Shown piece by piece: positions 6,002 to 12,355 of a stretch of DNA of 12,355 nucleotides. The stretch spans positions 1-12,355 of the forward strand of contig JAUVKE010000045.1 in NCBI GenBank assembly GCA_030592105.1, in the 5' to 3' direction. A program made the position numbers and the translations under genes. How positions within the stretch are numbered: the stretch's first letter is position 1; the number at the start of each line of letters is the position of its first letter. The notes below the pieces were generated by a model. That model had not been told where the DNA came from, searched no databases, and saw only the letters and a list, made by a program, of their open reading frames with translations. The stretch comes from Desulfobacteraceae bacterium (GTDB lineage Bacteria; Desulfobacterota; Desulfobacteria; Desulfobacterales; BuS5).

Positions 6002-7552
6002 TCAATACATTCCCCAGGAACCTGACAGATAATATTGGTAAAGAACCGGATTTAGCTCCGAGTTTACTTTTATTTTTTCCATCCGGTCTTTATCAAATAT
6101 CCCTTTACCAAAATGGAACATTGAAATTAAAGCATCCTGATTCAAAAAGCGTGTCTTTATATCTTTAAAATTACTATTCAAAATATGTTTTTTACCATCA
6201 AAGGATTTTACATCTTCCTTTTTCAAACCAATAACCCAGCCCCATTCACCCATTGTGGGTATGTGATTGTGATATGGAATAGTAAGAAACCCTGATTTTC
6301 CCATGGTTTTTATTATGCACAAAAATGCATCCCGGGCAAAAAAAGGACTTGTAGCCTGGGTGACAAGCACACCCCCGGCAATAAGATGTCTTCGGGTTTC
6401 ATTATAAAATTTTTCCGAATATAGATGAATAAGATCAATGGAATCCGGATCAGGCAAGTCTATTATAATGACCCCATACATGCTTGAATCCTCCGAGATA
6501 AACCTGGCAGCATCTTCATGGATCAATTTTACTCTGATATCATTTAAAGCGCCCTGGTTTACCGAAAGTAACACAGGGTGTTTTTTAGCAAGAGAAGTCA
6601 TTTCCGGATCTACATCCACCAGCAAAACAGTCTCGACTCCATTATATTTCAAAACTTCCCTTAAAGCCAGGCCATCCCCACCGCCTAAAATAAGTACGTT
6701 TTTTATATCAGAAGAAAGTTTCATTGCCGGATGCACAAGGGGCTCATGGTATTTTTCCTCATCAAATGTGGAAATCTGCTCCTGGCCGTTAATATAGAGC
6801 CAATAGTACTTTTTCCACTTGGTAATTACAATTTTCTGGTATGGAGTTTGAGCGGAATAGATAACCTTATCTTTATATTTCTGCTGTTCTCCATACCTTA
6901 TTATAGGCACAGCAAAAATTCCGAGGAGAATCAAAAAAACAAATGAGGCTGCAAATAATAATGTGATCAGTTTTTTTCTCACTACAAGAAAATTAAAATG
7001 CCAGTAGAGCAAAGAGGCTACTAAAAAATTGACAGAACCAAGAAAAATGGGCGTATAGGTGAGCCCCAGATAGGGAAGGGCAAAAAAAGCAAAAAAAAGC
7101 CCTCCAAAAAGAGCACCTAAATAATCCTTTTCCATAACATCCGAAATATTTACTCTGAGATCTTCATACTCCTGATTTAATCGAATCACAAGGGGAATTT
7201 CAAGACCTATAAGGGTTCCTATGGCAAAAGCATGGGTATAGATTATAAGATTTACGTAGGATGAATAAGAAGAAACCCCATAGGCAAGTTCAGCAGATAT
7301 GGCGCAAAGTAATGAAAGAGCAAATTCCGTAATAATAAACGCGTCCAGCAGATTGTCGGCAATATGCCGACTCAGCCTGCTTCCCAGCCCCATTGCAAAA
7401 AGCATCAGAGACATTACTATTGTCCACTGAAAAACAGCATTTCCAATGAGATAGGTGGCAATAGTAGATAAAACAAATTCAGCCACTATGCCTGCGCATC
7501 CGGTTGCAAAAAGAGATATCTTAAGAAGTGAGCTTTTTTTTATTATATACAC
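6002..7552 (-). CDS. speE: Membrane-fused spermidine synthase-like aminopropyltransferase
   Basis: Spermidine synthases transfer an aminopropyl group from decarboxylated S-adenosylmethionine to putrescine. This 516-residue version has an N-terminal half of about seven TMs (roughly residues 8-215) fused to a complete catalytic domain. The soluble part shows PYQKIVI (237-243), a DEEKYHEPLVHP substrate-loop segment (264-275), the Rossmann GGGDG motif (290-294), VDVDPE (312-317) and IDLPDP (364-369) with the two acidic residues expected at the active site. It appears enzymatically intact. The GTG start at 7552 overlaps the DUF350 gene by 10 nt. It has no visible ribosome-binding site, which suggests translation coupled to that gene. 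No S-adenosylmethionine decarboxylase gene is in the window, so the co-substrate must come from elsewhere or the substrate differs. The gene symbol reflects family only. Confidence 0.85.
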   Translation of the reverse strand: MYIIKKSSLLKISLFATGCAGIVAEFVLSTIATYLIGNAVFQWTIVMSLMLFAMGLGSRLSRHIADNLLDAFIITEFALSLLCAISAELAYGVSSYSSYVNLIIYTHAFAIGTLIGLEIPLVIRLNQEYEDLRVNISDVMEKDYLGALFGGLFFAFFALPYLGLTYTPIFLGSVNFLVASLLYWHFNFLVVRKKLITLLFAASFVFLILLGIFAVPIIRYGEQQKYKDKVIYSAQTPYQKIVITKWKKYYWLYINGQEQISTFDEEKYHEPLVHPAMKLSSDIKNVLILGGGDGLALREVLKYNGVETVLLVDVDPEMTSLAKKHPVLLSVNQGALNDIRVKLIHEDAARFISEDSSMYGVIIIDLPDPDSIDLIHLYSEKFYNETRRHLIAGGVLVTQATSPFFARDAFLCIIKTMGKSGFLTIPYHNHIPTMGEWGWVIGLKKEDVKSFDGKKHILNSNFKDIKTRFLNQDALISMFHFGKGIFDKDRMEKIKVNSELNPVLYQYYLSGSWGMY

Positions 7553-8388
7553 CAGCAGATAACAAAGGAGCTTGAAATATAAGAAAGGGCTTCAATATAT
7601 GCAGCACCCATATTCGGTTTTTCCTGTTGGGCTATTTCATCAGAAAGTTTTACAGTCGGCAAAAGAATTTTGTCTGTGAGAAGACGGATAGCAGGAAGGA
7701 GAATAAGACCAAACATAGCAACTGGTATAAATTCCGAAAACAGAACTGACCACGATTCAAAATCAGCCTTGGCAGCCGTACCCACAAGCATACCCGTTGC
7801 AATGAGAACACCGGCAAAACTTATTCCTGCCGCAACATTATCTTTTTCGATTTCGTCATGAATATCATAGCAGGTTATAATGTTATAAATCAGGGCCGCA
7901 ATTATCAACATTACCTGGCCTATAAGCCAGAATACAACGGCGGTCCATATGGTACCCCCGGCTCCGGATACAGACCCGAAAATAACCAGACCGGATCCAA
8001 CACATACCCCGAACAAAACAGCTCCAGCACCTTCATTTTGATCCCTGATTAACTCATCTGTTATTTTGAATTTATGCAGAATCAACTTATCACATACAAA
8101 CCAGGAAAGATTCATAAGAATAATACTCAAAACACCGTAAACACAAAGGTCTATGAGATCTGCAGTTATTCCGCTGCTTGGACCTTCAATCGCTCCACCT
8201 ATGGACAAAACAAGCCCTAAATAGTACCCGCCAATACCAAGGGCAAGAGCAGGATTATCCTCTTGAACAAGCTCACGAGTAAGATTGTATTCCCTGTGAA
8301 GCAGCTGATTTACAAACTTTCCCGCATAAAAAAGGGTATAAAACCCAACTATCATAATTATTGCTGTTATAATATCATCAAGATTCAT
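7543..8388 (-). CDS. DUF350 (YjfL-type) membrane protein, tandem duplicate
   Basis: This 281-residue integral membrane protein has about eight TMs. Four similar units recur about every 70 residues: NLTRELVQEDNPALALGIGG (35-54), KITDELIRDQNEGAGAVLFG (108-127), DIHDEIEKDNVAAGISFAG (175-193) and KLSDEIAQQEKPNMGAAYIE (247-266). Each has a short acidic/polar loop (D-E-I/L, then N, then A/G) leading into a Gly-rich helix. A single DUF350 protein (for example E. coli YjfL, about 130 residues) holds two such units, so this one is a fused pair. The biochemical function is unknown; relatives occur beside PspA-like and polyamine-related genes. It starts 3 nt after the lipoprotein stop and overlaps the aminopropyltransferase start, so all three are probably translated together. 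Confidence 0.85.
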   Translation of the reverse strand: MNLDDIITAIIMIVGFYTLFYAGKFVNQLLHREYNLTRELVQEDNPALALGIGGYYLGLVLSIGGAIEGPSSGITADLIDLCVYGVLSIILMNLSWFVCDKLILHKFKITDELIRDQNEGAGAVLFGVCVGSGLVIFGSVSGAGGTIWTAVVFWLIGQVMLIIAALIYNIITCYDIHDEIEKDNVAAGISFAGVLIATGMLVGTAAKADFESWSVLFSEFIPVAMFGLILLPAIRLLTDKILLPTVKLSDEIAQQEKPNMGAAYIEALSYISSSFVICWCI

Positions 8389-8391
8389 ATA

Positions 8392-9111
8392 TTATTTCCC
8401 AAAGCCTCCGGCTCTTGAGCGATAACCTGTTCTGGTACGGCCTACCCTTTTGGCCACCTTATCTTTAAATGAGGTTTTTTTCATTTGCTCCCTTTTGCTA
8501 TAGCGGGAGTAAAAATCCGGCCGGCTTTTTTTTGTAAAAGACCCATTAGTTCCGTATTCATTGTTCCTTCCAAAATACGGGACATTCCGCCTTTGAGACT
8601 GTTTATAAAAATCATAGTTACTTCTGTATATGGGGCGATGGATACCTCCCAGCAGCGCAGAAAACAATGCATATTTCCCATAAAACTCCCAAAAGCTGCC
8701 GCCTCTATGGTCATTTTGCCAGCGGCCATAGCGCTGATCCCCAACATACTGATAACCTGGAGGCGCAGCACCGGATATAGCCTCTCCATCCTTTTTTGCG
8801 ACCAAGGTCATTCCCAAAAAGGATTCATTTAGCCTGTAATCTTTTTCAGAGACTTTCATCCAGCCGGTTTTATACTGCTGATCGCCCTGTATAACACGGT
8901 ATTTATGAAAATATTCGGGGATAAAGTTCCCTTCCTGTTTCATATCTTCAAGTATTATAGAATAATCCGGAGCATTTTTTAATGAGACTTTAATATTTTC
9001 CAGAGGCTGATCAGACCCGCGATTACCTCCACAGCCGCACAAAAATATTAAAATAGCTGATACCGTGAAAAAAAGAGATCTCCTGAAATCATTATTTAAA
9101 AACTTATACAT
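8392..9111 (-). CDS. Hypothetical lipoprotein linked to DUF350 and speE
   Basis: I do not recognise a named family with confidence. The N terminus is a lipoprotein signal: RRSLFFTVSAILIFLCGC with a lipobox L-C-G-C, lipidated Cys at about residue 27 and Gly at +2, compatible with outer-membrane sorting. The mature part begins with a folded-looking domain (about 30-130) including GYQYVGDQRYGRW. It is followed by a Tyr-, Asn- and Arg-rich low-complexity region and a strongly basic C terminus (KDKVAKRVGRTRTGYRSRAG, then GFGK). The SRAGGFG-like ending recalls YjfM/DUF1190-type proteins found near DUF350 genes, but this is weak. I prefer the ATG at 9111; a TTG at 9129 would add six residues. The gene lies about 40 nt after the pyruvate kinase stop and 3 nt before the DUF350 gene. 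Confidence 0.75.
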   Translation of the reverse strand: MYKFLNNDFRRSLFFTVSAILIFLCGCGGNRGSDQPLENIKVSLKNAPDYSIILEDMKQEGNFIPEYFHKYRVIQGDQQYKTGWMKVSEKDYRLNESFLGMTLVAKKDGEAISGAAPPGYQYVGDQRYGRWQNDHRGGSFWEFYGKYALFSALLGGIHRPIYRSNYDFYKQSQRRNVPYFGRNNEYGTNGSFTKKSRPDFYSRYSKREQMKKTSFKDKVAKRVGRTRTGYRSRAGGFGK

Positions 9112-9152
9112 CGATAAAATATCCGGCAACCTGAGTGAATAGTTATAATTAA

Positions 9153-10586
9153 TTATACCAAGTATTCTTCATCCCCTGCCATGTGAAGTTTAATAATATT
9201 AGTAGAGCCTGTTTTAAGAGCAAGACCGGTTACAATAACAATAAGATCACCTTTTTTAATATAATTTTTCCCCAGTATTATATTTTCCCCTGCCTCAATA
9301 ATTCGTTTTGTATCATAAATCTCCGGTATGAGCAAGGGGACAACCCCCCACATAAGTGCCATACGATTATATACTTCCTCCGAAGGTGAACAGGAAAAAA
9401 CCAATTTTTTCGGCCGCTGTTTTGAAATAAGTTTAGATGTTTTCCCGGACACAGAAAAAGCCAGAATCGTTGCAGCATCAATTTGATGGAGTATATGCAC
9501 GCTTGATTGGGCAACGGCCTGGGTAACCAGATTGTTGGGATCTTTAGCATGTTGCAGGTTATATTTCATAAATGATGTTTTTTCTGACTCAGCTATAATC
9601 TTGGTCATCATCTGTACAGCCTCAACCGGATATTTGCCTGATGCGGTCTCTCCTGAAAGCATTACAGCGTCAGTCCCATCGTAAACAGCATTTGCAACAT
9701 CCGAAGCTTCTGCCCTGGTGGGCACAGGGTTGTTAATCATGGTTTCCAGCATCTGGGTGGCTGTTATAACAATTTTATTGCTGTTTATAGCCTTATGTAT
9801 AATCTGTTTCTGAATCCCAGGAACCTGCTCCGGGTTCAGTTCAACCCCAAGGTCTCCTCTGGCGACCATAACACCGTCAGCTATTTTTAAAATTTCATCT
9901 AAATTTTCCACTGCTTCAGGTTTTTCGATCTTCGCAATAACAGGAATGTCAGCTCCCTGTTTTTTTATTATCACTTTGATCTCTTCCAGATCTCTTGCAC
10001 GTCTTACAAAGGAAAGGGCAAAATAATCAACACCCAGCTTAATGCCGAAATTCAGATCTTTTATATCCTTATCTGTTAAAGATGGAGCCGAGACATTAAC
10101 ACCAGGCAGATTAATTCCCTTATGCTCCTTTAAGATTCCACCATTTATAATTTTACAGGTAACAGTATCTTCTGTTTTTGATAAAACCCTTAACGCAATC
10201 AATCCGTCATCCATGAGTATTTTATCACCCACAGTAACATCTTTTGCTATATTTTTATAACTAGTGGAAACCATGGCAGAAGTACCGGGAACCTGCCTGG
10301 AAGTTATGGCTATTATTTCATCTTTTTTCAGTTCAACCGGATTACCACCCTGCAACAGGCCTGTTCTTATTTTTGGGCCCTGGAGATCCAGTATTATACC
10401 CACAGATCTGTTCATCTCCCTGGATAAAGAACGTATGAGGTTAACAGCTTTTGTATGCTCAGAATACTTCCCGTGGGAAAAATTAAGCCGGGCAACATTC
10501 ATTCCTGATAATATCATATTTTTCAATACATCTTTTGTATTTGATGAAGGCCCCACTGTTGCAACAATTTTTGTTTTATTTAACAT
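9153..10586 (-). CDS. pyk: Pyruvate kinase, potassium-independent type
   Basis: This enzyme converts phosphoenolpyruvate and ADP to pyruvate and ATP in the cytosol, the last step of glycolysis. The 477 residues cover the full enzyme: N-terminal KTKIVATVGPSS, NFSHG (35-39), the B domain (about 73-168), the active-site VIAKIEKPEAVEN (216-228) with catalytic Lys 219, VARGDLGVE (241-249), TATQMLETM (275-283), the TRAEASDVANAVYDG segment, and SGETASGKYP in the C-terminal part. At the position deciding monovalent cation need it has L-Q-G-P-K (68-72) rather than T-K-G-P-E. From enzyme family knowledge this marks a K+-independent form, like E. coli PykA. The ATG at 10586 has GGAG 8 nt upstream. The lipoprotein-DUF350-speE genes follow at short distance, so they may share its transcript. 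Confidence 0.96.
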   Translation of the reverse strand: MLNKTKIVATVGPSSNTKDVLKNMILSGMNVARLNFSHGKYSEHTKAVNLIRSLSREMNRSVGIILDLQGPKIRTGLLQGGNPVELKKDEIIAITSRQVPGTSAMVSTSYKNIAKDVTVGDKILMDDGLIALRVLSKTEDTVTCKIINGGILKEHKGINLPGVNVSAPSLTDKDIKDLNFGIKLGVDYFALSFVRRARDLEEIKVIIKKQGADIPVIAKIEKPEAVENLDEILKIADGVMVARGDLGVELNPEQVPGIQKQIIHKAINSNKIVITATQMLETMINNPVPTRAEASDVANAVYDGTDAVMLSGETASGKYPVEAVQMMTKIIAESEKTSFMKYNLQHAKDPNNLVTQAVAQSSVHILHQIDAATILAFSVSGKTSKLISKQRPKKLVFSCSPSEEVYNRMALMWGVVPLLIPEIYDTKRIIEAGENIILGKNYIKKGDLIVIVTGLALKTGSTNIIKLHMAGDEEYLV

Positions 10587-10673
10587 AAATTGGTCTCCAT
10601 TTTAATATATTTATTTCCCTTTTAAGATATATAGATAAACAACAACAAAAGGTCTCGACTTCTTTTAAATAAT

Positions 10674-10687
10674 ATGTTTTAAAACAT
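10674..10687. promoter_or_regulatory. Perfect 14-bp palindrome, candidate operator 1
   Basis: ATGTTTTAAAACAT is a perfect palindrome that ends one base before the TTGACA box. It sits between the divergent genes, where a dimeric regulator could act on either. The regulator is unknown, and short AT-rich palindromes can arise by chance. Confidence 0.45.
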
Positions 10688-10715
10688 TTGACAAGAACAA
10701 TTCATACTCTATAGT
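10688..10715 (+). promoter_or_regulatory. Sigma-70-type promoter of the polysaccharide locus
   Basis: TTGACA (10688-10693) is a perfect -35 box. TATAGT (10710-10715), 16 nt later, matches the -10 consensus at five of six bases. Transcription would start near 10722, leaving a leader of about 57 nt before the ATG at 10779. Confidence 0.65.
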
Positions 10716-10729
10716 ATCGTTGAAACGAT
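10716..10729. promoter_or_regulatory. Palindrome at the transcription start, candidate operator 2
   Basis: ATCGTT-GA-AACGAT is perfect and covers the predicted transcription start. Outer ATACT (10704-10708) and AGTAT (10731-10735) extend the symmetry. A T8 run follows at about 10740-10747, so a leader hairpin or attenuator is another reading. The placement fits repressor binding. Confidence 0.45.
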
Positions 10730-10778
10730 TAGTATAAGATTTTTTTTAACTCAACTGACAGGAACAGGTTACTTTGCC

Positions 10779-12269
10779 ATGGTAAAAAAAGATGCATCCA
10801 TCAAATTAGCTGATATCATCGAAATAATATTAAAGTATCGTTGGCTTATTATCATCCCTCTTTGTATTGCCATTGTAACCGGAATCTATCTGGTAGACGT
10901 CCTGCCCAGAGTATATCAAGCCAATGTCCTTATTCTTGTCCAGCCTCAAGAAGTTCCATCAGAGTATGTTAAGTCGATTGTCTCTTCAAACATAAATTCA
11001 AGACTCAGTGCAATATCCAAACAGCTTCTAAGCCGCACTAACCTTGAACAGATTATAAAAGACATGAATTTATTTAAAAATGTCAAATACCAATCCATGC
11101 TCATGACAGACAAAACAGCCCTCCTGCGGAGAGATATTAAGATATCTTTAAGCAAAACGCAAAGAGTTACAGGTGCATTTACTATCTCATTTAAGGGAGA
11201 AGATCCTTTTATAGTAATGAAAATAGCAAATTTATTAGGGGATCATTTTATAGATGAGAATCTTAAGACCAGAGAGGCTCAAGCCATGGGTACAACCGAT
11301 TTTCTCGACGATGAGCTTGATAATATGAGAAGCCAGCTCGAACTGGTCGAAGAAAGGCACAGGCTTTACCGTAAAAAACATATGGGAAGTCTCCCTGAAC
11401 AACTTGAGGCAAACCTGAGATTTCTTGACAGATTACAAGAGCAGCTGCTTATAAAACAACAGCTGCTAAGTGATACAAAAAAAATGCTGATAGATTTAAA
11501 AAATCGCAGAACAGTCTTGCAGAGCAATGATCCCATGCTGGATATAAATAATTTAAAACGAAGACTTGCTGAACTGAAGATAAAATATACAGATAATCAT
11601 CCGGATATTTTCCGCTTAAAAAAAATGATCAAGGAAGTTGAAGCAGCAAACCAACAAAAAGTTACTGCGCTTGATAATAATCAGATCCCAGAGACATCTA
11701 CAAATTTTACCAATACGCAGGAATACGCGGATTTAACATTGGAAATAGAAGAATTATCCCTCGATATTGCCAAAATAGCCGATAAAATAAAAAATTATCA
11801 GCAGAGGGTGGAGGATACGCCAAAAAAAGCACAGGAATTAATGTCCTTAAAAAGAGATTATCAGGATGTTAAAGAGACTTATCATTCTATTTTAAAGAGA
11901 AAACTGGAAGCTGAAATCTCTGTTAACATGGAACGGAAACAAAAAGGAGAGCAGTTTAAAATTATCGACCCTGCCAAACTCCCGGAGACGCCGGTTTCGC
12001 CGGATATGAAAAAGTTATTTCTATTTACTATTGCATGCGGCCTGGGTGTTGGAGGCGCCATTATTTTCCTGCTGGAATTTTTAAACACCTCGTTTAGAAA
12101 AATTGAAGAAATTGAGCAATACCTTGAAGTCCCTTTGCTGTGCACCATACCAACCATACATCATAAAACAGAAATGAGAAAAATTACAATTCATAAAATC
12201 TTAAATATTTTCGGCATAATTATCACATTGACCTTAGTCGCATTTTTTTCATTTTTGACGTTATTATGA
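10779..12269 (+). CDS. Polysaccharide chain-length determinant (Wzz/GNVR, XrtA-locus type)
   Basis: This inner-membrane polysaccharide co-polymerase controls chain length and export of exopolysaccharide, normally together with a tyrosine autokinase. The 496 residues show TM1 at about 20-41, a Wzz-type N-terminal domain (QANVLILVQPQEVPSEYVKS, then IVSSNINSRLSAISKQLLSR), a long coiled-coil periplasmic region (about 170-370) containing HMGSLPEQLEANLRFLDRLQ, a Pro-rich stretch (LPETPVSP, about 401-408) and TM2 (about 413-434). A third hydrophobic helix (about 474-496) forms the very C terminus after a cytosolic stretch. The EYVKSIVSS and HMGSLPEQLEANL segments fit the XrtA/PEP-CTERM locus subfamily. 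The ribosome-binding site is weak (AGG about 10 nt upstream). No kinase domain is fused; the next gene probably supplies it. Confidence 0.88.
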   Translation: MVKKDASIKLADIIEIILKYRWLIIIPLCIAIVTGIYLVDVLPRVYQANVLILVQPQEVPSEYVKSIVSSNINSRLSAISKQLLSRTNLEQIIKDMNLFKNVKYQSMLMTDKTALLRRDIKISLSKTQRVTGAFTISFKGEDPFIVMKIANLLGDHFIDENLKTREAQAMGTTDFLDDELDNMRSQLELVEERHRLYRKKHMGSLPEQLEANLRFLDRLQEQLLIKQQLLSDTKKMLIDLKNRRTVLQSNDPMLDINNLKRRLAELKIKYTDNHPDIFRLKKMIKEVEAANQQKVTALDNNQIPETSTNFTNTQEYADLTLEIEELSLDIAKIADKIKNYQQRVEDTPKKAQELMSLKRDYQDVKETYHSILKRKLEAEISVNMERKQKGEQFKIIDPAKLPETPVSPDMKKLFLFTIACGLGVGGAIIFLLEFLNTSFRKIEEIEQYLEVPLLCTIPTIHHKTEMRKITIHKILNIFGIIITLTLVAFFSFLTLL

Positions 12270-12299
12270 TTCTGTTTTTTATCCGGAGGTAAAATAAAA

Positions 12300-12355
12300 G
12301 TGGGCAAAATTTTCAATGCATTAAAAAAAGCAAGTAATAAGCATGAAGCTGCCAT
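12300..12355 (+). CDS. Start of a probable tyrosine autokinase gene (partial)
   Basis: The GTG at 12300 has a strong GGAGG ribosome-binding site (12285-12289) 10 nt upstream, and the gene follows the chain-length determinant stop by 30 nt. Only 18 residues are inside the window: MGKIFNALKKASNKHEAA. This resembles the common (M)SKIxDALKKAE start of XrtA-associated CpsD/CapB-type tyrosine autokinases, which partner Wzz proteins in exopolysaccharide export. The call rests on this short motif and the gene position. The Walker motifs would lie beyond the window. Confidence 0.6.
   Translation, partial: MGKIFNALKKASNKHEAA

Larger units (their letters stand above)
10587..10778. promoter_or_regulatory. 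Divergent intergenic region between pyk and wzz-like gene
   Basis: This 192-bp AT-rich gap must hold the promoters for both directions. The plus-strand promoter is clear (TTGACA at 10688). For pyk, TTGTCA read on the minus strand at about 10693-10688 overlaps it, but its -10 partner is poor, so the pyk promoter stays unplaced. Two palindromes (10674-10687 and 10716-10729) flank the plus promoter. Confidence 0.6.

Noticed and set aside
8481..8832. Overlapping frames on both strands across the lipoprotein gene
   Set aside because: The lipoprotein frame has a lipobox, tight spacing to DUF350 and full length; the others lack any motif.
1..12355. CRISPR arrays, tRNA or rRNA genes
   Set aside because: No regularly spaced direct repeats, cloverleaf-like sequences or rRNA-like stretches were seen in either strand by eye.

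Overview
The window looks like chromosome of a low-GC anaerobic deltaproteobacterium, most likely in the Desulfobacterota (Desulfobacterales-like). This is an inference from protein style, the yajC-secD-secF-dprA order, an XrtA/PEP-CTERM-type polysaccharide chain-length protein, and dense AT-rich palindromic intergenic repeats. No sequence was searched against a database.

Left part (about 1-4460, minus strand): a housekeeping operon read right to left as yajC, secD, secF, dprA. It encodes the SecDF-YajC accessory complex of the Sec translocase and the DNA-processing protein DprA. SecF carries an apparent extra hydrophobic segment of about 50 residues. The operon is bracketed by inverted, nearly identical copies of a palindromic repeat (repeat A, 1-86 and 4513-4680). 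The outer copy supplies the dprA stop codon. A second repeat family (repeat B) lies between secD and yajC and again at 5864-5967.

Middle (about 4460-6000): a repeat-rich non-coding stretch. It holds the full copy of repeat A, a 338-bp MITE-like element with perfect 11-bp terminal inverted repeats (4835-5172), and a decayed gene fragment inside it that resembles a 23S-rRNA-intervening-sequence four-helix-bundle protein. A small secreted single-FN3-domain protein gene follows on the plus strand, and then the second copy of repeat B.

Right part, minus strand (about 6000-10590): pyruvate kinase (potassium-independent type by its signature residues) heads a compact cluster with a lipoprotein, an eight-TM double DUF350 protein and a membrane-fused spermidine synthase-like enzyme. 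The last three are tightly coupled (3-nt gap, then a 10-nt overlap) and look like one envelope-located polyamine-related module of unknown purpose. They are the most interesting protein set in the window.

Right end, plus strand (about 10690-12355): a divergent promoter with a consensus TTGACA box and two perfect palindromes drives a chain-length determinant (Wzz/GNVR) gene. The first codons of a probable tyrosine autokinase gene follow. This is the start of an exopolysaccharide locus that continues past the window.
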